From Thiobacillus sp. (GTDB lineage Bacteria; Pseudomonadota; Gammaproteobacteria; Burkholderiales; Thiobacillaceae): a DNA stretch of 64,000 bases. The notes under the pieces are model-generated. The model did no database searches. It was not told the DNA's origin and saw only the letters and a list, made by a program, of their open reading frames with translations. The position numbers and the translations under genes were made by a program. The stretch spans positions 1-64,000 of the forward strand of contig JAIBEI010000015.1 of NCBI GenBank assembly GCA_019459055.1. Reading direction: 5' to 3'. The first letter of the stretch is position 1. The number at the start of each line of letters is the position of its first letter. Positions 44,294 to 60,999 of this stretch are shown piece after piece.

Positions 44294-46273
44294 ATGATTC
44301 CCGAACTCGGCCATTTCGCCCTGATTGTCGCGCTGCTGCTGGCGTTGACCCAGGCCATCCTGCCGCTCTACGGCGCGCAGCGCGGCAACCTCACGCTGAT
44401 GGCGGTGGCGCGGCCCGCCGCGCAGGGCCAGTTCGTGTTCGTTGCCCTTGCCTTTGCCAGCCTGGCGTATTCGTTTCTGACCAACGATTTCTCGGTCGAG
44501 AACGTGGCGCGCAACTCGTTCTCGCAGTTGCCCGAGGTCTACCGCCTCACCGCCACCTGGGGCTCGCACGAAGGCTCGCTGTTGCTGTGGGTGCTGATCC
44601 TCGCCTTCTGGAGCACCGCGGTATCGGTGTTCTCGCGCCACCTTCCGGAAGACATGGCGGCGCGCGTGCTTGGCGTCATGGGGCTGATCTCGGTCGGCTT
44701 CCTCGCCTTTTTGCTCACCACCTCCAGCCCGTTTGAGCGCCTGCTGCCCGCCGCCATGGACGGCAACGACATGAATCCGCTGCTGCAGGACTGGGGCATG
44801 ATCATCCATCCGCCGATGCTGTACATGGGTTACGTCGGCTTTGCCGTCGCCTTCGCCTTCGCCATCGCCGCGCTGCTTTCGGGCAAGATGGACGTCGCCT
44901 GGGCGCGCTGGTCGCGGCCGTGGACCACGGTGGCGTGGGCCTTCCTCACTCTCGGCATCGTGCTCGGCAGCTGGTGGGCCTACCGCGAGCTGGGCTGGGG
45001 CGGCTGGTGGTTCTGGGATCCCACCGAGAACGCCTCGTTCATGCCGTGGATCGCCGGCACTGCCCTGATGCATTCGCTCGCGGTCACCGAGAAGCGCGGC
45101 GCGTTCAAGGCCTGGACCGTGCTGCTGGCGCTGGTCGCCTTCTCGCTGTCGCTGCTCGGCACCTTCCTGGTGCGCTCCGGCGTACTGTCCTCGGTGCATG
45201 CCTTTGCCACCGACCCGGCGCGCGGCGCCTTCATCCTCGGCTTCCTCGCGGTGGTGATCGGCGGCTCGCTGGTGCTGTACGCCTGGCGCGCGCCGAAGAT
45301 GGTCACCGGCAGCGGCTTCACCTGGTTCTCGCGCGAGTCGCTCCTGCTCGCCAACAACGTGATCCTGATCGCGGCCCTGGGTTCGGTGCTGCTCGGCACC
45401 TTGTACCCGCTGTTCATGGACGCCATGGGGCTGGGCAAGATCTCCGTCGGCCCGCCTTATTTCAACGCGGTGTTCGTGCCGCTGATGGCGCCGGCGCTGT
45501 TCCTCATGGGCGTGGGTCCGCTGGCGCGCTGGAAGGAAGCCAGCCTGCCGGACATGGTCACCCGCCTGAAGTGGGCGCTCGGCGTGGCGCTCGCCACCGG
45601 CCTGCTGCTGCCGCTGGCGCTGGATGGTTTCAATGCCTGGGCGAGCCTGGGCTTCTTCCTCGCCGCCTGGATCACCCTGGCGGTGGTCGTGGCGTTCATC
45701 GACCGGCTCAAACATGGCCAGGGCGGCCTGCTGCAGAAACTGGCCACGCTGCCGCGCGGTTTCTGGGGTATGCAGCTGGCGCACTTCGGCATGGCCGTCG
45801 GTGTCGCCGGTATCGCCGTGGTCGCCAACTATTCGAGCGAGCGCGACGTGCGCATGGAAGTGGGAAGCTATGCCGAACTCGCCGGCTACAGCTTCACTTT
45901 CCGCGGCACCACCGCGCACGAAGGCCCCAACTACCGCGCCGCCCGCGGCACCGTGGAGGTCAGCCAGAACGGCAAGGCTGTGGCCACGCTGCACCCGGAG
46001 AAGCGCATCTACAACGCCTCCGGCACGGGGATGAGCGAGGCCTCGGTGCATCCGAATATCTTCCGCGACATCTACGTCGCCATGGGCGAGCCGCTCGACG
46101 ACCAGAGCGGCGCCTGGACTGTGCGCCTGTTCTACAAGCCCTTCATCAACTGGCTCTGGTTCGGCGCCCTGTTCATGGTGGCGGGCGGCTTCATGGCAGC
46201 CTCCGACAAGCGCTACCGCATCGCGCTGCGGCGCAGCGAAGTGCCGAAGAATCTTGCGGCGCAGGGGGCCTGA
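44294..46273 (+). CDS. ccmF: haem lyase subunit CcmF
   Basis: 659-aa polytopic protein of the CcmFGH module that attaches haem to apocytochromes. WWD motif (ELGWGGWWFWDPTENASFMPW) and conserved histidines (TWGSHEGSLLLW, HPPMLYMGYVG, TALMHSLAVTEKRG) are present. Confidence 0.96.
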   Translation: MIPELGHFALIVALLLALTQAILPLYGAQRGNLTLMAVARPAAQGQFVFVALAFASLAYSFLTNDFSVENVARNSFSQLPEVYRLTATWGSHEGSLLLWVLILAFWSTAVSVFSRHLPEDMAARVLGVMGLISVGFLAFLLTTSSPFERLLPAAMDGNDMNPLLQDWGMIIHPPMLYMGYVGFAVAFAFAIAALLSGKMDVAWARWSRPWTTVAWAFLTLGIVLGSWWAYRELGWGGWWFWDPTENASFMPWIAGTALMHSLAVTEKRGAFKAWTVLLALVAFSLSLLGTFLVRSGVLSSVHAFATDPARGAFILGFLAVVIGGSLVLYAWRAPKMVTGSGFTWFSRESLLLANNVILIAALGSVLLGTLYPLFMDAMGLGKISVGPPYFNAVFVPLMAPALFLMGVGPLARWKEASLPDMVTRLKWALGVALATGLLLPLALDGFNAWASLGFFLAAWITLAVVVAFIDRLKHGQGGLLQKLATLPRGFWGMQLAHFGMAVGVAGIAVVANYSSERDVRMEVGSYAELAGYSFTFRGTTAHEGPNYRAARGTVEVSQNGKAVATLHPEKRIYNASGTGMSEASVHPNIFRDIYVAMGEPLDDQSGAWTVRLFYKPFINWLWFGALFMVAGGFMAASDKRYRIALRRSEVPKNLAAQGA

Positions 46274-46276
46274 ATC

Positions 46277-46798
46277 ATGAAGCGCTGGCTGCCGCTTGTC
46301 CTCTTCGTCGTCCTCGTCGGCTTTTTCGCCAAGGGCCTGTTCCTCAACCCGCGCGAAGTGCCTTCGCCGTTCATCGGCCGCGTGGCGCCTGCCTTCACGC
46401 TGCCGCTGGTGGGGGATGCGAGCGCCACCTTCAGCCCGGCCGACATGAAGGGCCGGGTCTGGATGCTCAACATCTGGGCGCCCTGGTGCGTATCGTGCCG
46501 CCAGGAGCACGGTTTCCTGATGCAGCTGATGCAGAGCGGCCGCATTCCCATCGTCGGCCTCAACTGGAAGGACAAGGCGCGCGAGGCGGAAGCGCTGCTG
46601 GCACGCACCGGCAGCCCCTATGTGGCGGTGCCGGAGGATCTCGACGGCCGCGTCGGCATCGACTACGGCGTCACCGGCACGCCCGAGACCTACATCATCG
46701 ACCAGACGGGCATCGTGCGGCTGAAGCACATCGGCCCGATCGGCCCGGACGTATGGCAGACCAAGTTCGAACCGAAACTCAAGGAGCTGGGCGCATGA
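46277..46798 (+). CDS. ccmG: thioredoxin-like protein CcmG/DsbE
   Basis: 173-aa membrane-anchored periplasmic thioredoxin that reduces the apocytochrome CXXCH cysteines. N-terminal anchor (LPLVLFVVLVGFFAKGLFL), fold signature MLNIWAPWCVSCRQEHGFL with active-site WCVSC, and the cis-Pro loop GVTGTPETYIID. Confidence 0.95.
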   Translation: MKRWLPLVLFVVLVGFFAKGLFLNPREVPSPFIGRVAPAFTLPLVGDASATFSPADMKGRVWMLNIWAPWCVSCRQEHGFLMQLMQSGRIPIVGLNWKDKAREAEALLARTGSPYVAVPEDLDGRVGIDYGVTGTPETYIIDQTGIVRLKHIGPIGPDVWQTKFEPKLKELGA

Positions 46799-47274
46799 AA
46801 TCCGGTCGCATCAAGCCTGTCCTGCTGGCCTTCCTGCTGGCGATCACTCTGCCTGCGCTCGCCAATGAAGCGGCGCCAAAGGCGGCGCTGCCCAACGCGG
46901 AAGACCCCGTCATCGAGCAGCGCCTGGTCAACCTGGCGGAAGACCTGCGTTGTCTGGTCTGCCAGAACGAATCGCTGGCCGGCTCGCATGCCGAGCTGGC
47001 GGAAGACCTGCGGCGCGAGATCCGCACGCAGATGAAGGCCGGCAAGGACGATCGCGAGGTGATCGCCTACCTCACCGAACGCTACGGCGACTTCGTGCTG
47101 TATCGGCCGCCGTTCAAGCCGGTGACGTATCTGCTTTGGCTCGGCCCTCTGCTGTTCCTGGGGATCGGCGGCGGCGCCTGGGTGATGACGCTGCGTCGTC
47201 GCCGCGCCGTGCAGGCCGCCCCGGTGGACGAGAAAAAACTTGCCGCTGCTGCTCAACTTCTGGAAGAAAAATGA
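46795..47274 (+). CDS. ccmH: cytochrome c maturation protein CcmH
   Basis: 159-aa protein with a signal peptide, the redox motif LRCLVCQNESLAGSHAELA, and a C-terminal membrane helix (YLLWLGPLLFLGIGGGAWVM). Short form: the CcmI part is a separate gene. Overlaps ccmG and ccmI by four bases each. Confidence 0.94.
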   Translation: MKSGRIKPVLLAFLLAITLPALANEAAPKAALPNAEDPVIEQRLVNLAEDLRCLVCQNESLAGSHAELAEDLRREIRTQMKAGKDDREVIAYLTERYGDFVLYRPPFKPVTYLLWLGPLLFLGIGGGAWVMTLRRRRAVQAAPVDEKKLAAAAQLLEEK

Positions 47275-48545
47275 ACCCGTTCTGGACCGTATCCCTGTTC
47301 TGGATTGCCGCCGCCGTCTGCGTCGTCGTCGCCCTGGCCTTCGTGCTGCCTGCCTTGATGCGTACGCGAGGCGGGGCAGACAAGGCCGCCCGGCGTGACG
47401 TCAATATCGCTGTTTACCGCGACCAGATGAAGGAGATGGAAGCCGACCGCGTCAACGGCCTGCTTTCCGAGGCGCAGTTTCAAAGCGCCAGGCGGGAACT
47501 GGAAGCCCGCCTGGCCGATGATGCCCTGACTCCGGACGACACCCCCGAACCCGGCCGCGTCGGCAGCCGCAGGCTGGGGTACACCCTGGGCGCCGTTCTG
47601 CCCGTTGCCGCTTTTGCCCTCTACTTCCTGCTGGGCAGCCCCGCGTCCCTGGTTGCCGATGCGCAAACCGGCACGGCCCAATCCGCCATGGCCGGCGCCG
47701 CGGGTGAGCACGACTTCATGAGCATGATCCGGAAAGTGGAAGAACGGACCCAGGCCAATCCCGATGACGCCGAGGCGTGGACCATGCTGGCCAAGTCCTA
47801 CGCGGCGACGGAGCAATGGCCCAAGGCCCTGCAGGCGTACGAAAAGGCGGCCGGGCTGTTGCCGCGGGAAGCCTCGGTGCTGTCCGGCTATGCCGAGGCC
47901 CTGGCCATCACCGGCAATCTTGTGTTGACGGGCAAGCCGATGGAGCTGGTGCAGCAGGCGCTGGAGATCGATCCCGAAGACATAAAGGCGCTGGAACTGG
48001 CCGGAATCAATGCCTTTCGGGAAGGCGATTTTGCCCAGTCCAGCGCCTACCTGAAGCGCATGTATGGCTTGCTGCCGCCGGAATCGCCCTATGCCCAGGA
48101 CATCCTGGCCGCGCAGCAGGAGGCCGAACGTCTGGCCCAGCCGGGCGTGCCCGAGCTGTCCGCCTCGCCGCCCGCCGCCGACAGGACGGCGCCGATTGCC
48201 CCGGGCGCCACCATCCGCGGCAGCGTTGATGTCGCCCCGGCGCTCAAGTCCGGGCTGGCGGATACGGACGTGCTTTTTCTGTTCGCGCGCTCGGGCCCGG
48301 GTGGTCCGCCGGTTGCCGCGATCCGTGCCAGCGCCGGCCAGCTTCCGCTGGAATTCGTGCTGGACGACAGCACGGCGATGAACCCCGGCAACACCCTTTC
48401 GCAGCATAAGCAGGTGACGCTGGTGGCCCGCCTTTCCAAATCCGGCAACCCGATGGCCCAGCCGGGCGATCTGGAGGGCGCCGTCGCCAACGTGAAGGTG
48501 GGTGCGACCGGCGTGAAAATCATGATCGACCAGACCCGGCCCTGA
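47271..48545 (+). CDS. ccmI: cytochrome c maturation chaperone CcmI
   Basis: 424-aa apocytochrome chaperone. Two membrane helices frame a cytoplasmic leucine-rich loop (NIAVYRDQMKEMEADRVNGLLSEAQFQSARRELEARL). A TPR region follows (AWTMLAKSYAATEQWPKALQAYEKAAGLLP), then a beta-rich C-terminal domain (IRGSVDVAPALKSGL...DLEGAVANVKVGA). It ends the ccm operon. Confidence 0.93.
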   Translation: MNPFWTVSLFWIAAAVCVVVALAFVLPALMRTRGGADKAARRDVNIAVYRDQMKEMEADRVNGLLSEAQFQSARRELEARLADDALTPDDTPEPGRVGSRRLGYTLGAVLPVAAFALYFLLGSPASLVADAQTGTAQSAMAGAAGEHDFMSMIRKVEERTQANPDDAEAWTMLAKSYAATEQWPKALQAYEKAAGLLPREASVLSGYAEALAITGNLVLTGKPMELVQQALEIDPEDIKALELAGINAFREGDFAQSSAYLKRMYGLLPPESPYAQDILAAQQEAERLAQPGVPELSASPPAADRTAPIAPGATIRGSVDVAPALKSGLADTDVLFLFARSGPGGPPVAAIRASAGQLPLEFVLDDSTAMNPGNTLSQHKQVTLVARLSKSGNPMAQPGDLEGAVANVKVGATGVKIMIDQTRP

Positions 48546-48575
48546 ATGGGACGCAAGTAAAACCCGGTTACGAAT

Positions 48576-56092
<7,517 letters not shown>

Positions 56093-56117
56093 ACCAAATG
56101 ACTTACAGGAAAGAGAC

Positions 56118-56987
56118 ATGCAAAAAGTAAAAAAAGCCGTATTCCCGGTTGCCGGTCTGGGCACCCGCTTTCTGCCGGCCACCAAGGCCAGCCCCAAGGA
56201 AATGCTGCCCATCGTCGACAAGCCGCTGATCCAGTACGCAGTCGAAGAGGCGATGGCCGCAGGCATCACCGACATGATCTTCATCAGCAGCCGCACCAAG
56301 CGCACCGTCGAGGACCATTTCGACAAGGCCTACGAACTGGAAACCGAACTGGCCGCGCGCGGCAAGGATCGCGATCTGGAACTGGTGCAGTCGATCCGCC
56401 CGGCCGGCGTCAACTTCATCTACATCCGCCAGGCCGAAGCGTTGGGCCTGGGCCACGCCGTGCTGTGCGCGCAACCGGTGATCGGCAACGAGCCCTTTGC
56501 CGTCATCCTCGCCGACGACCTGATCGACGGCAGTCCGGCGGCAATGAAGCAGATGGTCGATCAATACGAGTATTACCAGTGCTCGGTGCTCGGGGTGCAG
56601 CAGGTGGCGCCCTCGGAAACCGCGTCCTACGGCATTGTCGACGCCAGCCCGATGGCCGAGCGCGTGTCGCGGGTGAACGCCATCGTCGAAAAACCGAAAC
56701 CCGAGGACGCACCGTCCAACCTCGGCGTGGTCGGTCGCTACATCCTCACCCCGCGAATTTTCCACCACATCCAGCACCTCAAGCCCGGCGCCGGCGGCGA
56801 ACTGCAACTGACCGACGCCATCGCCGCCCTGCTGAAGGAACAGCAGGTGCTGGCCTATGACTTCGCTGGTACCCGCTACGACTGCGGCAGCAAGCTGGGT
56901 TATCTGCAGGCGACGGTTGAATATGCGTTGAAGCACAGCGAGGTCAGCGAAGACTTCGCGGCCTACCTGAAGAAGCACGTTTGCTGA
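56118..56987 (+). CDS. galU: UTP-glucose-1-phosphate uridylyltransferase
   Basis: 289-aa GalU making UDP-glucose. [39 protein letters not shown] at the N-terminus is diagnostic, with [11 protein letters not shown] and [13 protein letters not shown] further on. Convergent with the GGDEF-EAL gene. Confidence 0.96.
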   Translation: MQKVKKAVFPVAGLGTRFLPATKASPKEMLPIVDKPLIQYAVEEAMAAGITDMIFISSRTKRTVEDHFDKAYELETELAARGKDRDLELVQSIRPAGVNFIYIRQAEALGLGHAVLCAQPVIGNEPFAVILADDLIDGSPAAMKQMVDQYEYYQCSVLGVQQVAPSETASYGIVDASPMAERVSRVNAIVEKPKPEDAPSNLGVVGRYILTPRIFHHIQHLKPGAGGELQLTDAIAALLKEQQVLAYDFAGTRYDCGSKLGYLQATVEYALKHSEVSEDFAAYLKKHVC

Positions 56988-57054
56988 ATCGCGCCTGTTC
57001 GGCGTGCGTGAAGGGGGTGGGGGTGAATTTCGAACCTTGCGCTTTGACGCGCGC

Positions 57055-59046
57055 TCAGCATGCGGCAAGTTCGCTCGTGCAAACCCCGGACCACGCCGAC
57101 GTCTGCAGCCATGCCTCCAGTTTTTCCGCCGGCATCGGTTCGCCCATGAAGTACCCCTGTGAGCGGTCGCAGCCGAGGATCTCGAGCAGGTCCCAAACGC
57201 CCTGGGTTTCCACGCCTTCGGCGGTGACCTTGAGGCCCAGGTTGTGCGCCAGGTCGATGGTGGAGCGCACGATCACGGCGTCGTTATCGTTCTCTTCCAT
57301 GTCCGTCACAAAGGACTTGTCGATTTTCAGTTCGTCCACCGGCAGGCGCTTAAGGTAGGCGAGCGAGGAGTAGCCAGTGCCGAAGTCATCGATGGCGAGC
57401 GTCACGCCCATGCGGTCGAGCTGGGTGAGGATGGTCAGGCCGTCGCTGGGATTGGTCATCACCGCGCCCTCGGTGATTTCGAGGATGAGGTTTTGCGGGG
57501 CCACGCCGCTCTCGGCAAGCAGGGCGAGAATGCTGGCGGGAAGTTCCATGTCGTGCAGGTTACGCGCGGAGAGGTTGACTGCCATGGTCAGGTCGTAGCC
57601 CCTGTTCTGCAGAGCCACCAGCTGTGCCAGCGCGGCCTTCAGCACCCAGTGGGTGAGGGGGGCGATCAGCCCCGCACCTTCCGCCAGGGGGATGAACTGG
57701 TCGGGTGCGAGGAGACCGCGCGACGGATGGTTCCACCGCATCAGGGCCTCGAGGCCGGACACGCGCTGATTGCGATGATCGATTTGCGGCTGGTAGTACA
57801 GGCTCAACTGGTTCGACTGGATGGCTTCGCGCAACTCGCTCTTGAGCGAAAGATCGTCGCGACTGGTGTGTTCCTGATCCGGGGAATACAGCGCATAGCC
57901 CTGGCCGGAGCGCTTCGCCACATACATCGCGATGTCGGCGCACCGCAGCAGGCCACTGGCGTCATCGCACTGTGAAGGATAAAACGACAGCCCCAGGCTC
58001 GCGCCGAGGTCGATGCTCTGGTTTTGCCAGTGAAAGGGTTTGTCCAGGGCGGCAAAAATCTTGTTTGTGATCAATGCGGCGTCCTCTGGTTCCAGGTTGC
58101 GTATCAGCAAGACATACTCGTCGCCCCCCAAACGCGCCACCGTATCCTCGGCGCGTATCGCTTCCTTCAAGCGGCGCCCGACTTCACGCAGGACCTCGTC
58201 GCCCACGCCATGGCCGAGGGTATCGTTGATTTCCTTGAACCGGTCCAGATCCATCAGTACCACGCCAAACGACGCATGCTCGCGTTTGGACAACTCGGTC
58301 TCATGCTGGAGCCGGTCATGCAACAGCGAACGGTTGGGTAAGCCGGTCAGCAGGTCATACATGGCCTGGGTTTCGAGTTGCCTGGCCTGGCGCGTCACCC
58401 GTTGGGCGACAAAGCCGGCAATCGTTATTCCTGTCAGCAGTGCCGCGGTGCCCAACCCCAGCATCAGGTTGCGCACGCGGGAAAATGAGTCTTCCGCATC
58501 CTGCACCGCGGCGGCTGTCTGGCTGCGCTGCAGTTCGAGCATGAGGTTGACCTGTTCGGCGATGGCGCTTTGCCGCGGCATCGCCACGGTGCGTATCCAT
58601 TTGAAGATATCCGCCGGGTCGTCGATAAAGACGGACCTGTCCACGACCGCTTGCACATCGGATCCCGCTTCACGGGTCATCTTGAAGATTTTTGCCAGGA
58701 TCTCGCGTTCTTCCGGGCTGAGCGGCATGCTCTCTAGGCGGGCCCGCGCTTTGGCGTAGCGAGCGGCTTCGGCATTGAAGCGCTGGATCTCGTCATCCTT
58801 CTCGAAGGCATCGACGATGCTGGGGAGTGTGTGCATGGAGATCGCGCGCTCGCGCAGCGCACTGTGCATCTCCGTGGCGAGTTCGATCTTGACGTTATTG
58901 GTTTGGGCGATGTCCTTCAGGCGCTGGTTGGCTTCGGCCACATAACGCAGACCGATCGCGCCGAGCGCGACCATCAGGGCAAGCACGACGACAAAACCGC
59001 CCCCAATGCGGACGCCGATTCCCAGATGTCGGTTGTTATTATTCAT
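57055..59046 (-). CDS. membrane GGDEF-EAL cyclic-di-GMP protein
   Basis: 663-aa signalling protein. Two membrane helices (about residues 12-32 and 190-212) enclose a helical four-helix-bundle sensor region. The GGDEF domain follows (YDLLTGLPNRSLLHDRL; catalytic site written GGDEY), then an EAL domain with EALMRW, IDDFGTGYSSL and VTAEGVETQG intact. It is probably an active phosphodiesterase; the Phe-to-Tyr change leaves the cyclase activity uncertain. ATG at 59046 (MNNNNRHLG) was preferred to a TTG 37 codons upstream, because the extra residues look non-coding. Confidence 0.85.
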   Translation of the reverse strand: MNNNNRHLGIGVRIGGGFVVVLALMVALGAIGLRYVAEANQRLKDIAQTNNVKIELATEMHSALRERAISMHTLPSIVDAFEKDDEIQRFNAEAARYAKARARLESMPLSPEEREILAKIFKMTREAGSDVQAVVDRSVFIDDPADIFKWIRTVAMPRQSAIAEQVNLMLELQRSQTAAAVQDAEDSFSRVRNLMLGLGTAALLTGITIAGFVAQRVTRQARQLETQAMYDLLTGLPNRSLLHDRLQHETELSKREHASFGVVLMDLDRFKEINDTLGHGVGDEVLREVGRRLKEAIRAEDTVARLGGDEYVLLIRNLEPEDAALITNKIFAALDKPFHWQNQSIDLGASLGLSFYPSQCDDASGLLRCADIAMYVAKRSGQGYALYSPDQEHTSRDDLSLKSELREAIQSNQLSLYYQPQIDHRNQRVSGLEALMRWNHPSRGLLAPDQFIPLAEGAGLIAPLTHWVLKAALAQLVALQNRGYDLTMAVNLSARNLHDMELPASILALLAESGVAPQNLILEITEGAVMTNPSDGLTILTQLDRMGVTLAIDDFGTGYSSLAYLKRLPVDELKIDKSFVTDMEENDNDAVIVRSTIDLAHNLGLKVTAEGVETQGVWDLLEILGCDRSQGYFMGEPMPAEKLEAWLQTSAWSGVCTSELAAC

Positions 59047-59172
59047 TGATTCGGCATCTGCAACAGTCGTAAACCCATAAGTGAGAATGGGGTGTGACCG
59101 GAAGCATTCATATCGGCAAGGGGGGCAGTGTACTTTAATGATTGCGCGGGTTCGCAAAGCCTCGGGCGATTT

Positions 59173-60624
59173 TCAGGCCGGGTTGCCGTGAAGCCATACC
59201 GCAGCCTCCAATGCATCGCCCGTGGCCATTCCCTGGCTTAGCAGCGCGGCCACCATGCCGGTGAGGCGGTCGCCCGAGCCGGCCTGGGCGAGCCAGGGCC
59301 CTCCGCTGGTGTTGATGGCGTAGTGGCCGTCGGGGTGGGCGATGACGGTGCCGGCGCCCTTGAGTGCGACCTGCGCGTGATACTGCGCGCTCAGGCGCAG
59401 CGCGGCCTCGATGCGGTTCGCCTGGATGTCCGCCCCACTCACGCCGAGCAGGCGCGCGGCTTCGCCGGGGTGCGGGGTGAGCAGGGTGGGATGGCTGCGG
59501 CGGGCGGCGCGGGTGGCCAGATCCGGGCTGCCAGCCAGCAGGTTCAGCGCGTCGGCATCCAGCACCAGCGGGCAGGGCGCCGTCAGCGCCGCTTCCAGCA
59601 AGGCATGCGCGCGGGCACCCTGGCCCAGTCCCGGGCCGACCGCCAGCACGTCCGGATGCCTGCCAACCAGGTTTTCCGGCACGGCGAACATCAGCCGCGG
59701 TTCGCCGTAATCGACCGCGACGCGCTCGTCCAGCGCGCCCAACGTCACGCTGCCCGCGCCTTGCTGCAGCGCGGCGCGCCCGGCGAGCAGGCAGGCGCCC
59801 ACCATGCCGTGGCTGCCGCCGACGATGCCGACATGGCCGAACAGGCCTTTGTGGCTGTTCTGGGCGCGCGCGGGCAGGCGGTGGCGGCTTTCCAGTTGCG
59901 TCAGCGCGATGCCCGGCGCGGCGGGCAGGTCGGCCGGATCGACGCCGAGCATGTCGAGGTGCAACTGGCCGGCGCAATCCGGGCCGTCGGCGGTGAACAA
60001 GCCCGGCTTGAGAGCGATGAAGGTCAGCGTGTGGTCGGCGCGCAGGGCGAGGCCACGGATGCGGCCGCTGTCGCTGTCGAGGCCGCTCGGCACGTCGAGC
60101 GCGAGTTTCGGGCAGTCCATTTCGTTGGCCTGCTCGATCCAGTGCGCGTCTTCGCCGCCGATGTCGCGCTGCAGCCCCACCCCGAACAGGCCGTCAATGA
60201 CAAGGCTGTAGCGCCGCAACGGCGGGATATCCGCCAGGATCGTGCCGCCGTTTTCACGCCAGCCGGCCCAGGCGCGGGCGGCATCTGGCGGCAGGCGGGC
60301 GGGGGCGGCGCGGCTGACGACGTCGACGCGGAATCCCTGCGCCGTGAGCCGGCGCGCGGCGACCAGGGCATCGCCGCCGTTGTTGCCGGGACCGACCAGG
60401 ACCAGGACCGGCGGGCCCGATTCGCTGGCCAGCGTGCCGGCCAGTTCGGCCGCGTCCGCGCCCGCCCTCTCCATCAGCGAGGCGGCGGGGTGGCGGGCCG
60501 CCCACTGCCGGTCGATTTCCCGCATGGCGGCAGCCGTGAACAGTGGCGGGGAGACGAGGGTGCGGGGCGCGACCGGCAGGGGGGCGCAAGCGGCGGGATG
60601 GGCGGGGCGTTCAGGGTCGGCCAT
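59173..60624 (-). CDS. nnrD: bifunctional NAD(P)HX epimerase/dehydratase (NnrE-NnrD fusion)
   Basis: 483-aa metabolite-repair enzyme for hydrated NAD(P)H. N-terminal epimerase domain (LVLVGPGNNGGDALVAARRL, SLVIDGLFGVGLQRDI, LALDVPSGLDSDSG) and C-terminal ADP-dependent dehydratase domain (GHVGIVGGSHGMVGACLLAGRAAL, LTPHPGEAARLLG, and GSGDRLTGMVAALLSQG with the catalytic Asp). The protein stops at WLHGNPA, where relatives usually continue for about 20-30 residues. The start is uncertain: ATG 60624 or ATG 60660. Confidence 0.9.
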   Translation of the reverse strand: MADPERPAHPAACAPLPVAPRTLVSPPLFTAAAMREIDRQWAARHPAASLMERAGADAAELAGTLASESGPPVLVLVGPGNNGGDALVAARRLTAQGFRVDVVSRAAPARLPPDAARAWAGWRENGGTILADIPPLRRYSLVIDGLFGVGLQRDIGGEDAHWIEQANEMDCPKLALDVPSGLDSDSGRIRGLALRADHTLTFIALKPGLFTADGPDCAGQLHLDMLGVDPADLPAAPGIALTQLESRHRLPARAQNSHKGLFGHVGIVGGSHGMVGACLLAGRAALQQGAGSVTLGALDERVAVDYGEPRLMFAVPENLVGRHPDVLAVGPGLGQGARAHALLEAALTAPCPLVLDADALNLLAGSPDLATRAARRSHPTLLTPHPGEAARLLGVSGADIQANRIEAALRLSAQYHAQVALKGAGTVIAHPDGHYAINTSGGPWLAQAGSGDRLTGMVAALLSQGMATGDALEAAVWLHGNPA

Positions 60625-60729
60625 GCAGGGGAGTATCCGGTTCGGCGGTATCGCCGACATCTTAATCCCATGGCTGAAGCCGTGCGATTGGCTTACACTG
60701 AAACCGTCTGGTGATGCGAGGAATATCGT

Positions 60730-60936
60730 ATGAATAGCCCACACCACAACCCGGCGGGCGCGCCGGTGGCGCAATGTTCCGACGAAGAAGGCTGCACCCT
60801 GCTCAGCTGTGCGGTCTGCCTGAAGGAAGTGCCGGCCGATTCGGTCAACGTGACGGATGCGCAGGACTACGTCCATCATTTCTGCGGCCTCGACTGCCTC
60901 GAAGCCTGGCGAAAGCAGGCCGCCATTCGCCGGTAA
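60730..60936 (+). CDS. DUF3330-type small zinc-binding protein
   Basis: 68-aa protein with paired cysteines CAVCLKEVPADSV and HHFCGLDCLEAW, arranged as a probable zinc site and resembling the DUF3330 family of beta-proteobacteria. Function unknown. It is divergent from nnrD. A CGGAG/CTCCG hairpin lies just after the stop without a U-tract. Confidence 0.7.
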   Translation: MNSPHHNPAGAPVAQCSDEEGCTLLSCAVCLKEVPADSVNVTDAQDYVHHFCGLDCLEAWRKQAAIRR

Positions 60937-60971
60937 GCCGGTCCGGAGAAGGGCTCCGATCAGCTAAAATA

Positions 60972-60997
60972 GCGCCTTTGCCGTTCCGCAAAGGCGC
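60972..60997 (+). promoter_or_regulatory. hairpin covering the purL ribosome binding site
   Basis: Ten-bp perfect stem GCGCCTTTGC/GCAAAGGCGC with a six-base loop, ending two bases before the purL ATG. The only Shine-Dalgarno-like sequence (AAAGG, 60990-60994) is within the 3' arm. A TAAAAT -10-like box lies just upstream at 60965-60970. Confidence 0.6.
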
Positions 60998-60999
60998 AC

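Noticed and set aside
43715-46729. Open frame of about 1000 codons on the minus strand opposite ccmE-G
   Set aside because: It is antisense to clear ccm genes with full motifs. Its composition (Arg/His/Gln/Gly-rich) is typical of a GC-rich antisense shadow.
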